A DNA stretch of 64,000 nucleotides, taken from the NCBI RefSeq assembly GCF_937616625.2, contig NC_065577.1, positions 29,339,501-29,403,500 on the forward strand, given 5' to 3'. The stretch is from Mercurialis annua (taxonomy: Eukaryota > Streptophyta > Magnoliopsida > Malpighiales > Euphorbiaceae). Numbering within the stretch: the stretch's first letter is position 1; each line of letters begins with the position of its first letter. Shown here piece after piece: positions 35,862 through 47,800 of the stretch. A program made the position numbers and the translations under genes. Below the pieces are notes generated by a model. That model did not search any database, was not told the origin of the DNA, and worked only from the letters and a program-made list of their open reading frames with translations.

Positions 35862-36480
35862 AATGCAAACAAGCTTTTGCTAAAGAGCCAAAGCTTGTTT
35901 GGTTAATAATTTATCAAGATTCCAGTCAAACTGCATCAGTAATTGTTGTACCAGAAACACACCTGATGGTTTCTGGGCATTACTTGTACAACTTTGGCTG
36001 TACTGCTCAACTCTTTATTTGTTAATTTGGAATTTCATCCAAATGTATGGTGTGTAACTCTTATGCCTATTATCTTAAGGCAAAATAAATTAATAAAGGC
36101 AAAATTCATAATAGGGGTCTGAATTTTTTGTTCTTTCTGTTGGGTCCTTAATTTTAAATTTTGTCATTCATGAATATAGCGTGCGTTATAAAATTAAACT
36201 ATCAAATTTTTTTTTGGGAAAATTATAAAAATATTACTATTTATTCGCCTGAAAATAATCCGGACTCGAATTTTTGAATTTATAATCGGGATCGATTTGA
36301 GGTTTGATGCTTTAACAAACTTGTGAAGATATTCACAGGGTTTCGTTGGTTAAAATATTCAACCACATAATCTAAATAATATTAATATGGGAGTTAAAGA
36401 ACTTGGGCGAGATTAATATCGAAACTACTCCTAAGTTAAAAACAATCTGGAGATTGCGGGATAAAAAGCATTTGACTTGA
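35862..36480. other. AMMECR1 3'UTR and flank
   Basis: The likely 3'UTR runs to about 36090. From about 36100 the sequence (GGCAAAATTCATAATAGG) resembles MULE-type termini but I could not find a partner end. Confidence 0.4.
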
Positions 36481-38080
36481 TTTTTGATTGATTGATTTGT
36501 TGATACAAAAATAATAAAGCTCTGAGCTATATATGACTCTACAAAATCAAGTCTCCTAATCTAACTCTAATTGATATTGCTAAAGAGAAATACTCCTAAT
36601 GAGCTGCAAATTCCTATTTAAAAATAAATGACCAATCTAAAAAGGCTTTTAGTTGGGTTTCATTCTCTAAATAAGCCTACGTGAGACTTTGACCCATCAT
36701 TCTCTGGGCCGGAGTAAACAATGCCCCAAACAAGTCTGAAATAATCATTTTGGGCTTGTTCCTTATAAAGGCCCAGATCCGAGACTCCTTAGCCCATATC
36801 CTGGCTTGGAAAAAATTAAAAGGGTGCGCATCTATAAACGGTTCGGTACCCCTTTGATGTCACGTCACTTCCAGCTGTTTCCCACGATGCCACACACTAA
36901 CTCCATGAGCCCTTCGGCTTCCCTGGATTTCACTTTTAAGAAAAATATCAAGTCACTTTTCTCATTACCTACTTCTTTGGCAATCTTCAAGATTTTCTCT
37001 CCTCTCTGCAATTTCAAGCTCTCAACAACCTCTACTCTTGGTACGCACTCGCCCCCTTTTTTTCTAATCGCTCTTTTTACTCGCCTAACCAAGGCGACTC
37101 CTTCACAGTTATCATGGCAGCCCAAGACAACAACCTTGCTGACCAAGTGACCGCCAAGATCGATGATGTCCGATCCAATGCTCCGAATGCAGAATTTCAG
37201 ATAATTATTGACGCTGGCGATAACCATGTCACCTCTTTTTAATTTAAAACATTATGTACTTATAAAGTAATAACAATACAATTTCATGTAACATATTATA
37301 CATATCGTTTTACGACACAAAAGTTTTAACTTGTCGCAACCATATACATTCAAACTATCTCGCATCAAACACTTTGTACAAAAAATATTACAAAACTCTT
37401 AGCATAAACATTTCATTTATCTATATTATATACATAAACACTTCAAAATATTCACGTGCAATGACTTCTCCATTGATCCACCTGAAACTTCTATCAGATG
37501 CAAATGTTGACTCAATGGAACTCTTTGTATCCTGAAAAATAATGCAGAGGGGTGAGCCTGCAACTCAATAAGCAATTAGTTATATGCATAATAAATATAC
37601 ACATTCATAAGCATTCCAAGTAACTAATATATAACTCAAGCGATAATCCATTCAACATAAGCAATAATTATAACCAACAGAACGATCCAATGGTCAGTTC
37701 AAACCAAACATAATCTCACATTTCCAATCAACATCAAAGCTATAAAAAGATATTCAATCATGCGCATAATTCACATGTTGGCCCAAATTGCCATATAGGC
37801 AACCAACATACGTTGTTGGCCCGAATCGCCCTATTTAGGAACCAATAACTCAATCTCACATCGTTGGCCCGAATCGCCATTTTAGGCAACCAACGACTAT
37901 ATTAATTCTCATTGAATATCCAAACATAAGCATGACATGACTTTCATAACCAAATCATGACTCGCACCAACAATTCAACCATGATTCACAAGCGCATTTA
38001 CGTCTCAAATCAACACACACTTGCAATTGTAAACAAACGTATATACCAAGTATAACACTATCTATTTACTTACTCAATTC
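36480..38080. mobile_element. LTR-retrotransposon debris
   Basis: Sequence with LTR-like character but no pair of repeats I could close. A possible plus-strand gag start at 37114-37242 encodes a 42-residue peptide (MAAQDNNLADQVTAKIDD...) and stops at TAA. The sequence at 37240-38080 reads like a Ty3/gypsy LTR or untranslated region, with GGGGTGAGCCTGCAACTCAA at 37551. Low confidence in exact structure. Confidence 0.35.
37778..37898. repeat. Tandem repeat of TTGGCCCGAATCGCC units
   Basis: Three diverged units, TTGGCCCAAATTGCC, TTGGCCCGAATCGCC and TTGGCCCGAATCGCC, each followed by TATTTAGG(C)AACCAA-like sequence, spaced about 35-55 bp. They lie inside LTR-like DNA. Confidence 0.75.
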
Positions 38081-39100
38081 ACCGAGTCTTAAACTCGTGA
38101 AGTTCCGGACTTGAAATTAGCAATATTATCAAGGTTGGCCAAAATCCCACACTGAACCGTAAATTTAGCAACATGTTCAATAGTTGAGTGGCCATCCTCT
38201 CCAGAAAACAACAAAAAATTCGGGATCTTATATCCCTTAGGGTAAGGATTTTCCCTGTCAATATAATATGGATATGATTTGTGGAACTGAGGTCGGTCTA
38301 TTTGTCTCAGACCTGGACCATACAACTCCTAGACGACCTCTCTCACCGCCTCCATGTCAATTGGCTGTGCTGCTGGTTGGTGTGGTAGAGGTTGATTCCT
38401 CCCCTGGGGAAAATAGTTTCCCCCTGTGCCTAGAGGTTTAGTGTAATTTTAATTAACCTCTGGATCATCCATGGGAGGAAGATTAACACCTGCATTAAAC
38501 GGCCTAGAATTCCGGCCAGTTTGATTATTAGTTTTAAATGAATAAAAATGAATAGGTTCATCTCTTTTGTGAGGAGGTACGTACCTTTCTTCAGAGGGTG
38601 GGTTTGAGATTGGCACATGACTAGTGCTTCCAATCTCCCGGATTCCTCCAGATGACTGCCCTCCCGAATCCGTTAGGATCTTGTTTGGCCGTGTTAACAG
38701 CCTCCGGTACATCACCACCATGGGATGATAATTTGACAACAACTATTAATTCTGCCAAGTAGCGTTTCATATCGAACTGCTTCTTATCCATCATGGCCTG
38801 GTTCTATTTCATTTCCACCATGGCATTTGATAACATGTCTAAGCCCTCTACCAATCTCGGCTCAGAATTTTTCCGAGTTAGTGTCTGTTGTCTTTCGAAC
38901 CCAGCTGGTATATCATCGCTCACATCTCCCTGGAGAGGTAAATTGTCTTTCTCGATGTTTCTGACCATGTGAGCCACATAGTCTCCATGTCATATATTTA
39001 GAGTGGTAGGATCATCCACTGCATCATGTGATACAATAACATCTTTTCCATTTTCACTTCGAGTTCTAACCATAACTCTTAATGTCCCACTAGGCGTGCC
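38081..39100 (-). pseudogene. Ty3/gypsy gag fragment
   Basis: Minus-strand frames encode typical gypsy gag: ENPYPKGYKIPNFLLFSGED then GHSTIEHVAKFTVQCG (38325-38089), and upstream SEERYVPPHKRDEPIHFYSF (38742-38449). Frames change between segments and stops interrupt the protein, and no protease or polymerase follows. At its 5' side (39084-39105, minus strand) is TTGGCACGCCTAGTGGGAC, a primer-binding/leader-type sequence seen beside plant gypsy 5' LTRs. This is a truncated, dead element. Confidence 0.65.
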
Positions 39101-40015
39101 AAAAATTGTTACTGCCGTTTTGCGATTTGTGAAAATAACCGTAACAACAAGTGTGTGAATGCGGGCGTGTCAGGAAGCGGATTCCAAATTGTAAACTGAT
39201 CTTCTTAAACAAGCAATTGGGGTTTGGTTAACCTTATTACAAGTACTCCAAAAAATTAATGATGAGAGAACTTGAGTGAAAACAAAGAAATTTAATTGTA
39301 AATGTGTTTACTAATTGAATACAGTGAAAGTACAAGTGGTTGAGTAGAAAATGCAGAAGTTCAATCGTAAAGTTCTTTACTAATTGACGAGAATTGAAAT
39401 TGCTGAGATTGAATGTTTGTTTGCCTTTGGGCTGGTTTTTTGTGTGGAAATTGATCGGGGGCTTCAAATTGGCTGCTCTTCTCTCATTTATAGCCTTTGT
39501 TATTTGAAAACTGTTGCTTCATCTTTCAACTGCACACGTTCTTCCTCACCTTCAAGAACTGCCAATCGTGTCTCTGTTGCTTCTGCACGTGCTTTTTAAT
39601 TTCTATTCTTCTGAAAATAACTTTCTTGGGCTTATGGGCCATTTAAAAAATAATTTGATGGCCACTTTAAACATGGGCTTACCCTTCTGAAAATGGACTT
39701 GGGCCTTCTGAACCTTCTGAGGAATTACTCGTCAACCTCTGGAGTCAATCTCTGGAGTCAATCTCTAAAATTAACCTCTGAAATTGACTTCTGAAAATTA
39801 AGTGGAGTCAACCTTTGGATTAACTTCTGGAAATTAACTTCTAAAGTCAACCTCTGAAAAAAAAAATTGGAGTCAAAATGAGTCAACCTCTGGAATCTAC
39901 TTTTGAAAATTATCTTCTGGAGTCAACCTCTGTAAATTAACTTCTAGAGTGAAAATGATCAACCTTTGAAAATTAACTTATAGAGTCAACCTCTGAAAAT
40001 TAACTTAGCCCAATT
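39101..40015 (-). repeat. Putative 5' LTR of the dead gypsy element
   Basis: Lies directly upstream (minus-strand sense) of the gag leader. Its outer part (39725-40010) is a degenerate array of GGAGTCAACCTCTGAAAATT units, about ten partial copies. No matching 3' LTR was found to the left, so the boundary is approximate. Confidence 0.45.
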
Positions 40016-41170
40016 ATTAGTAACTTTTTCTATCTTTTACAAAAGAATATGGATTTTATGGGTTTTTAGCCATATTTTTAATTTTAGTGCAAACATCTAT
40101 TAATATCAATTTCTAAATAATAAATAAGTGTTTTTTTTAAGTTGGAAATTCATGAGGGTGATTCTTTAGTTATTTTAATTATACTAGTTTCGCATTACGT
40201 GCTACGCACGTGGCTCGTAATGTAACTCGTCAATTTAATTATTAATTAAATTTATTATAATTTTATTAATTTATTTTGTTTTATAAGCAATATCAAATTA
40301 GTTAAAGTTTTTGTTATAAATAAATATAATATTTTAATTTATTAATTTTTTAAATTAATTGATGTTAATAATATTTATTTTAGTTTATAATACTACACCA
40401 ACGCATTTTATTTTTAATTAATATTAAATTAATTAGATTCATATCTTCATAGCTGTATCAATGGGCAGAAAGTTCATAAATTTATATAATTTATATTTAA
40501 TTATATGTTTTTGTTGACGTGGTAATTAAATTTTAATTTAATTTTAGGTTAAATTGATAATTCTAATTTCATATGTTTACTCCATTAGAACACTTTTAAT
40601 TGGTGTTTCAAATAATAAGGATAATGTGTTTAATTTTTTAGATCTTAATTTTAATTTTCACTAATTAAATTGTAAGATAACTAAAAAGGATTTTACTAAA
40701 TTGTTAAAATATAGATGGATTGCTTGAAAGTACTCTTAAGTCTTGACATAACTCTTTTATAAACGTTTATTATAAAAATCATCTATTAAAATTATCAAAA
40801 GCCTATAAAGTAGTAGTAAATTAGTTAGCAATTTTTCGGAGGAAGTTAGTTAAACATGTTCCATTAAAGTCAAATTCTTTTAAGTCCTTATAGAAATTAA
40901 ATTCTTTAAATCTTTATTTAAGGAGATTCAAACCAATCAAATGCTAGCAAAATGTGAAGTGAGAGAAAAATATGTTATATTTCTAGCATTTAATTGGCTT
41001 GGTCCATGAATTTCTCATGAACCGGGTCTAGGTAAGAATTTCCCCTTTATCCAAATCAAATTCCAATTCCAGATACACTCTATTTTTAATAATTACAAAA
41101 TTATATTTTTATTTATAATCAATTAATTAATGACTATAAAACCTATAATTGCATAATAACCTATAATATT

Positions 41171-41858
41171 CTAGTTTTACATTATGTGCTACGCACGTGA
41201 CTCGTGACGTGACTCTTAATAAATATTAAATTAGTTAGAATTTTTATAGAATTAAATATTATACTTCAATTTTTTAATTTTTAAAATTATTATTATAATT
41301 ATATCAATGGATTTTATTTATAATCAATATTAAATTAGTTAGATTTTTTATCGGATTAGAAGATATTTTTATTAGTTGGATTAAAACTATTAATTATATT
41401 AATAAATATAATATTAATAAAAATATCTCTAATTAAGCAAGCTAAATCTATTTTATACAATTGTACTTGTGTAAATGATCATATGTATGTTTAATCTCAA
41501 GTTAACATCTCTAATTAAGAAAATTAAATACAACTTACACGTATAAACATGATAAATGGGACAACTGAATTCTGAATCTTTAATTATTGATGGTGATATG
41601 TTTTAGATGAATAGTAGGCATAGTTTCCTTGATTATAAGAATAGTAGGCGTAGTTAATTACTTTATTTAAGAAATAGTAGTTTACTTTATTTGAAATTTT
41701 AATTGTATTATCAAATAAATATTTTAATTTTATAATTAAATAGTAAATGACCTTATAACCTTCAATTAAGTCATAAATTAATAATAAATTAGAAAGGCTT
41801 TTTTAGTAAATTTGCTTGTCTCCCCTCCTCCCATCCGTGCTTTTATATATAGTATAGA
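41171..41858 (-). mobile_element. Nested Helitron-like element inside Helitron 1
   Basis: A 3' type end (CTAGTTTTACATTATGTGCT on plus, with the GTGCTACGCAC hairpin) at 41171 and a complete 5' type end at 41840-41858 (plus CTTTTATATATAGTATAGA, host T next). The base before CTAG on the plus strand is T rather than the expected A, so the 3' boundary is less certain. AT-rich, non-coding, 688 bp. Confidence 0.5.
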
Positions 41859-42647
41859 TAGATAAAAATATATTATTCATATTTTTTTTTTAATTTGACA
41901 ATAATAGTGATATAATTTTTCTAGAAGCTGTTCTTTTTTATCCTAATAACTATAAAATAAAAAGCATAATTTGACATTCTACAATTCTTTTACCTTAAGA
42001 AATATGCATGCACGGCAAAAAGAGATTTGAAATCAATAGGAATCTATATTACCAATTAATACTATAATTAAATGTTTTGTTTAACTTAAACTTCCTGTTA
42101 AAGTATATGTCATTAACTCCTACTCTTAGTAATTGAATTTATATTTAATTTTATAATTATTTGGATAATGACCATAAATCCTCTATTAACTTATGAGTTA
42201 GAAAGGGCTATTAGGTAAAAGTGTCTGTCCCCCCCCCCCCCCCCATCCGTGCTTTTATATATAGTACTAGTTTTTCGCCACGTGCTACGCACGTGAGCGG
42301 CATTTATATGACCCGTAATATATATATTTATATTTATACATATATTATTAACAATTTTTTTGAATATTATATATAATTTTTTTACATATAGTTACAAACT
42401 AATTTCAATTGAAATAGTAGTATGTTTGTGATATTTGCATGATCTCTTATATATAAATATTAATTAAATTATTAAATATAATATAAATATCTTGAATTTT
42501 AAGAATTAATTATACATTATTTTGTACAAATTAAGTTAAAAATGTAGCACATAAGTTATATATATATATATTAAATATTATTTTTTTATTAAATTATTTT
42601 CTATTGGAATCAAAATTATAGAACATGGGTGATATTCATATGACTCG

Positions 42648-42681
<34 letters not shown>

Positions 42682-43687
42682 TATTAAAAAATTATTAGAT
42701 ATAATATTTAGCTTTTGCTAAATTAATTTAATTATTTTACACTTAAATTAATTTTTATAAATTTAAATTGTCATTTGTAGATGTATCAAATAAGAAAACA
42801 ATCTTCATTCGAAAAATTAAAATAAAAAGATAACCTAATTAACAACAATGCAAAGTCCATGCGTATAGCAGTATAGCTTGATTTTCCCCTTCTTTTTGAT
42901 AGAAATATGTATATCTTAATTAGGCTAGGGTTAAAGCTAATGAAAATTACATGAATTTTCTTCTGTTCTTCAATTTCTGAGTTCAAAACTGATTTTAAAT
43001 TATTAGCTTCCTAAAATATTTTAATTTTACAAGAATTTTATTAGTTATTACCCCCATAATTCTATATATCTCTATCTCTACTTTTTTATTACTAAATACT
43101 ATTTAATTTATGAAAGTAGCATAAATTAAATAAATCTATACTAATAATTTTTTTTTTGATGAAAATCTATACTAATAATGTATAGCTTTCAACCTTTCTT
43201 TTCCAAAGAATGCCAAATAACATAAATTTGCTTCTAATAATCCAACATCTTAAATCGTATATTTTAATCATGCAAAAAACAAATCGTAACTATCAAATGT
43301 TAAAATAGAAATTTACAGAGCACTAATATATAATTATTAATCAAATTATCCTCCAATTCCAAGAACAATATATCTAACATTCATTAACAAATAAAATTCT
43401 ACATTAATTTAGTACTAAAATAACCACCATAAATTACTAACCTTTAATATGCTTAAAATTCTTGTAGTTTTGATGGACTTTCAATTCAAAATAATAACAT
43501 TCCGATGGATAGAGAGCAACATGTCGAAGAGAAGAACCAAACAAAACACGAATTATAAATCGCCATTATTTTGTAATATAGATCTGATTGCAACATAATG
43601 TATTTTATAGTTTAGATAGTAGTGGTTTAGTTAAATTCAATAAGTGCGACTTGGCTATTTCAATTAGAATTGCTTTCTTTATATTAA

Positions 43688-44256
43688 CTAGTTTCGCATT
43701 ACGTGCTATGCACGTGGCTCGTAACGTAACTCGTCAATGAACATATTAATAAATTTATTATAATTATATTAATTTTTTTTATTTTTTATTAATATTAAAT
43801 TAGTTAAGAAATTTTGTAAAAGTAAATATAATATATTCGACTATTAAATTTTTTTCCATACTGAATTTATTCTTCTTTTGGTTTTATAATAAACATAATT
43901 AAATAATTAACTTAATTTTATTAATAATATCTTTAAAAATAATAAAATAGAAATTTAAATAATAATATATTGACCAAATACAATATTTTAATTTTATAGT
44001 TCAATCAAACTAAAAGATAAGTATTCCTACTAATTTGGAGACAATTTAGTTATTTTTTACATACTGAAAACTAAATTGGAGATAATTTAGCTACCTATTC
44101 TAATTAGGACTTTAATTACAATAGTGATTAATTAAATAACTAATTAGTTAATGACTTAAAAACCTTTATTTAGTAGTTAACTGAAAAGGATTATTCAGTA
44201 AATTTGTCTGTCCCCCCCCCTCCCCCCCCCATCTGTGCTTTTATATATAGTATAGA
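43688..44256 (-). mobile_element. Small Helitron 3 (569 bp) nested in Helitron 2
   Basis: The plus-strand left end is CTAGTTTCGCATTACGTGCT with hairpin and host A before it. The right end is CTTTTATATATAGTATAGA with host T after it, preceded by two 9-base C runs separated by a T (44212-44230). Both canonical ends are intact, making this the cleanest of the group. No coding capacity. Confidence 0.8.
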
Positions 44257-44796
44257 TATAGATTAAGACTAAATAGTATTATTTTTATTAGAATTAGATT
44301 AGTATTAATTTAGTAATTCTTGAATTATTGAAATCTATTATTGTAATTTTAAATTAGACGTACACTTAATTTTTCATATCTTCTTTATTTTTAAATCATT
44401 AAAAGTTGAGATTGTTGTTATTTTTATTGGCTATTGACAATCAGAGTGGAGAAAATAAAATAAAAAGGTTGAATGTTCAGGATTTCCGCATGCTTCCAGT
44501 AGAAGTTACACCACACTACAATTCTTTGTTTATGGGAATTAGCTTGTAGTGATTTACAAAACGTAAAGAATAAATTCTATATTCCTATTGTCTTAAGTAG
44601 TAGTATATTAATTCTCATAGTTACTTACCGAAACTAAACTCTAACTTTATACATTTTTTGATTTAAAGTTAGACTCCTATTTATTTTTGTGTTCTTTTCC
44701 TTATTAGAGTAAAACTCTTAGTTAATTACACTTGTTGTAATTATTAATTTATGTTGATCCTAATATCGTAATTTTGCCCCCCCCCCCCCTTCACAC
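44257..44796. other. Helitron 2 interior next to the LINE
   Basis: AT-rich non-coding sequence ending in the 13-base C-tract (44777-44789) and TTCACACTT that form the LINE target site. Confidence 0.6.
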
Positions 44797-44831
44797 TTTT
44801 TTTTGTTAGAGGAAAGATTGAACTTTATTAA

Positions 44832-47800
44832 TTAAGCAAAGCGATTAACAAGTTCGTTGACCGGGAAAAGAACTTCACCGTCAGAGATACAATCTTTTCC
44901 TATGAAAATACCCCATTTAGCAAGAGCATGGGCTACTTGGTTACATTGTCTTCGAGCATGGTTAAAGTGAACCATTCGCGCTTCCATTGCGACAAAGCAA
45001 TCATCGATGATAAGTTGAATCGGATCGATGGCACAAGTAGGATTAAGAAGTCTATTGAAGACATTAGCTGAATCAGACTCACAAAACAAAACTCCTGGTA
45101 ATTCTGAAACCAACTGAATGCCAAAGAGAACCGCACGAGCTTCTGCAGTTTCTACGTCCGTCACGCCATGCAACACATTGACTCCCCATCTTAAAACAGC
45201 CCCGTTGGAATCTCTACATACAACGCTTACCACCGAGAGATTTCTGCTAGTAGACAGCGCTGCGTCTGTATTAACCTTCAACGAACCACTCGGTGGAGGG
45301 ATCCAGTCAGGGGCTGCTGCTGGTCGGAGAGCTTTCGATAAACGATTAGAATCTGACCTGGTGGCTTGTGGGGTAGCAACCTGTCTGAAGAGAGCCGTCG
45401 GGGGAAGTCTGGGATTGCCAAATATCAGATTATTACGATCATTCCATATAGTCCATAAACTAAGCACAAACACCTGGATATCTTCTTCCTTCAACTCTGC
45501 AAACATTAATGTCAGCCAATCTGCCAACTTCTCACACTGAAAGCTATCCTCACGAATGTTAAGCGGAGATAGCATCCATAAGCCCCGAACAACCTCACAA
45601 CTCTTCAACGCGTGCATCTGAGTTTCCTCGCTATCTCCACATCTCGGACATAGCTTAGAGAAGTTTGGAATCCGATAAGCAAGGTTTACGTTGACAGGAA
45701 GCGCCTCATGGATAATCCGCCATAAAAAATGACGTATCTTTGGCTGGACAGAGCATTTCCATATCTTCTGCCATAACGCATTCCCTACTGAAGTGGATGA
45801 GGTAGAAGCTTGATTACGAACAATGATCTTGCACGCTTGGTAGTACCCCGATTTAACTGAGTAAAACCCGTTCTTGTTATGGACCCAAAACAGTTTATCC
45901 GGCGGCAAATTCCTACTGAGAGGTATTTTCAAAATATTTTCCCTATCCTCAACAGAAAACGAGGTCGAGAGCTTCCCCATGTCCCAGCCAACATCATTCA
46001 AGAACCAGCTCACCTTGCACCCTTCCTGAACATTTATGCACCCGGTAGGTCTCATATAGCTGGCCGTCGTGATCCATTTGTCCGTCAAAACATCCACGGA
46101 CTCTCCGTTCCCAATCCTCCAAGCAAGCCCGGCGTCAAGGACTCGTTTTCCTTCGATAACACTCTGCCAAACATAGCTTGAACCGCGGCGAGAACCAGCT
46201 TGCTCAAAATCAGTACTGGGATAGTATTTAGCCTTAAAGACTCGAGCACATAAAGAGTGAGGGTTTTGGATAAATTTCCAAGCTTGTTTAGCAAGCATAG
46301 CGAGGTTGAAAGCTCGGAGATTGCGAAATCCTAAACCACCCTCTTTCTTTGGTTTGCAAATAGAGCTCCAACTGACCCACGCAATCTTCTTTTTGTCATC
46401 CGTACCACTCCACCAAAATTTTGAGATGATCCCCCACATCTCGTTGCAAAAAGAAATTGGAAGCGCAAAACAATTCATAATATAGGTCGGGATGGACTGC
46501 GCAATGGACTTTATGAGTACTTCTCTTCCCGCTTTAGAGAGAAACCTCTCCTTCCATCCAAGTATACGTTTGTGCAGACGATCGCGAAGGAAAGCAAAAA
46601 TTGGCTTCTTGGAGCGACCAACCAGCGTAGGCATACCAAGATATTTCGCAAAACGTCCGACTACTCGAAAGCCCAAAAGATTCTGCATGGCATCCTTACT
46701 ATCTTGACTGACCCCTGTACTGAAAAAGAGTTCAGATTTGTCTATGTTGACAATCTGACCAGATGCCTGCTCGAAGGATCTGATGATATTCTTCAACGCC
46801 TCCCCTTCTCTAACTGTCGCTTTAATGAATAAGACACTATCATCAGCAAAGAGTAGGTGGTTAATACACGGACCGCCTCGGCAAATTCTACCGCCAGAGA
46901 TAGATTTATTTCGAACTCCACGTCTAATAAGGGCAGAGAACCCCTCTGAGCAGAGAAGAAATAAGTAAGGGGATAGTGGGTCACCTTGTCGAAGGCCACG
47001 TTGTGGCTGTAAAAAACCCACAGGAGCACCATTAATCAAGAAAGTGAACGAAACTGATGAGATACATACCATTATAAGCTGTATAAAATGGACAGGAAAC
47101 CCCATTTTTTTCATTACTAGCTCGAGGAAGCTCCATTCGACTCTGTCATAGGCTTTGCTCATATCTAGCTTTAGAGCCACATAACCTACTCTACCCTGAG
47201 ATCGTCGGGCCATCGAGTGAAACATTTCGAAGGCAATCATGGCATTGTCAGTGATTAGTCTTCCCGGAACAAAAGCGCTCTGTGCTTCGTCAATAACATC
47301 ATCCAGGACCCGTTTCAGTCTATTCGCGATGACCTTAGCCATAATCTTGTAGATGACATTGCAGAGACTGATCGGCCGCAGGTCTTTCATCGACTCTGGA
47401 TTGGTAACCTTTGGAATCAGAGTGAGGAAGGTGTGGTTAACCTTGCTCGGCATCACTCCCGAGTTCAGAAAATCCAGCACGCATTTGATAACATCTCGAC
47501 CTATGATGTGCCAATAAAAATTGTAAAACAAAACAGGCATGCCGTCAGGACCCGGAGCCTTTAGAGGACCCATATGTTTGAGAGCCGTAGTGATTTCTCC
47601 TTCATTGAAAGGCTTTTGGAGCGCAGCTACTTGTTCAGGAGAAATAGCCGAGTCAATGCAGTCGATGACAGTGTCTTGATTAGAAGGAGCTGAGGTAGTA
47701 AAGAGATGTTTATAGAAATCTTCAATAACTGCGAAAACTTCTTTACCATGCCTCCAAACACCATTTTCATCCCTGATCCGCTGAATAGAATTGTTTTTCT

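Noticed and set aside
36806..37227. Overlapping 114- and 120-codon ORFs on both strands
   Set aside because: Low-complexity Ser/Thr/Phe and charged composition with no motifs, in LTR-like DNA. Treated as chance ORFs.
42650..42680. TA microsatellite as a possible MITE end
   Set aside because: Simple (TA)n slippage within the Helitron interior, with no inverted partner or target duplication.
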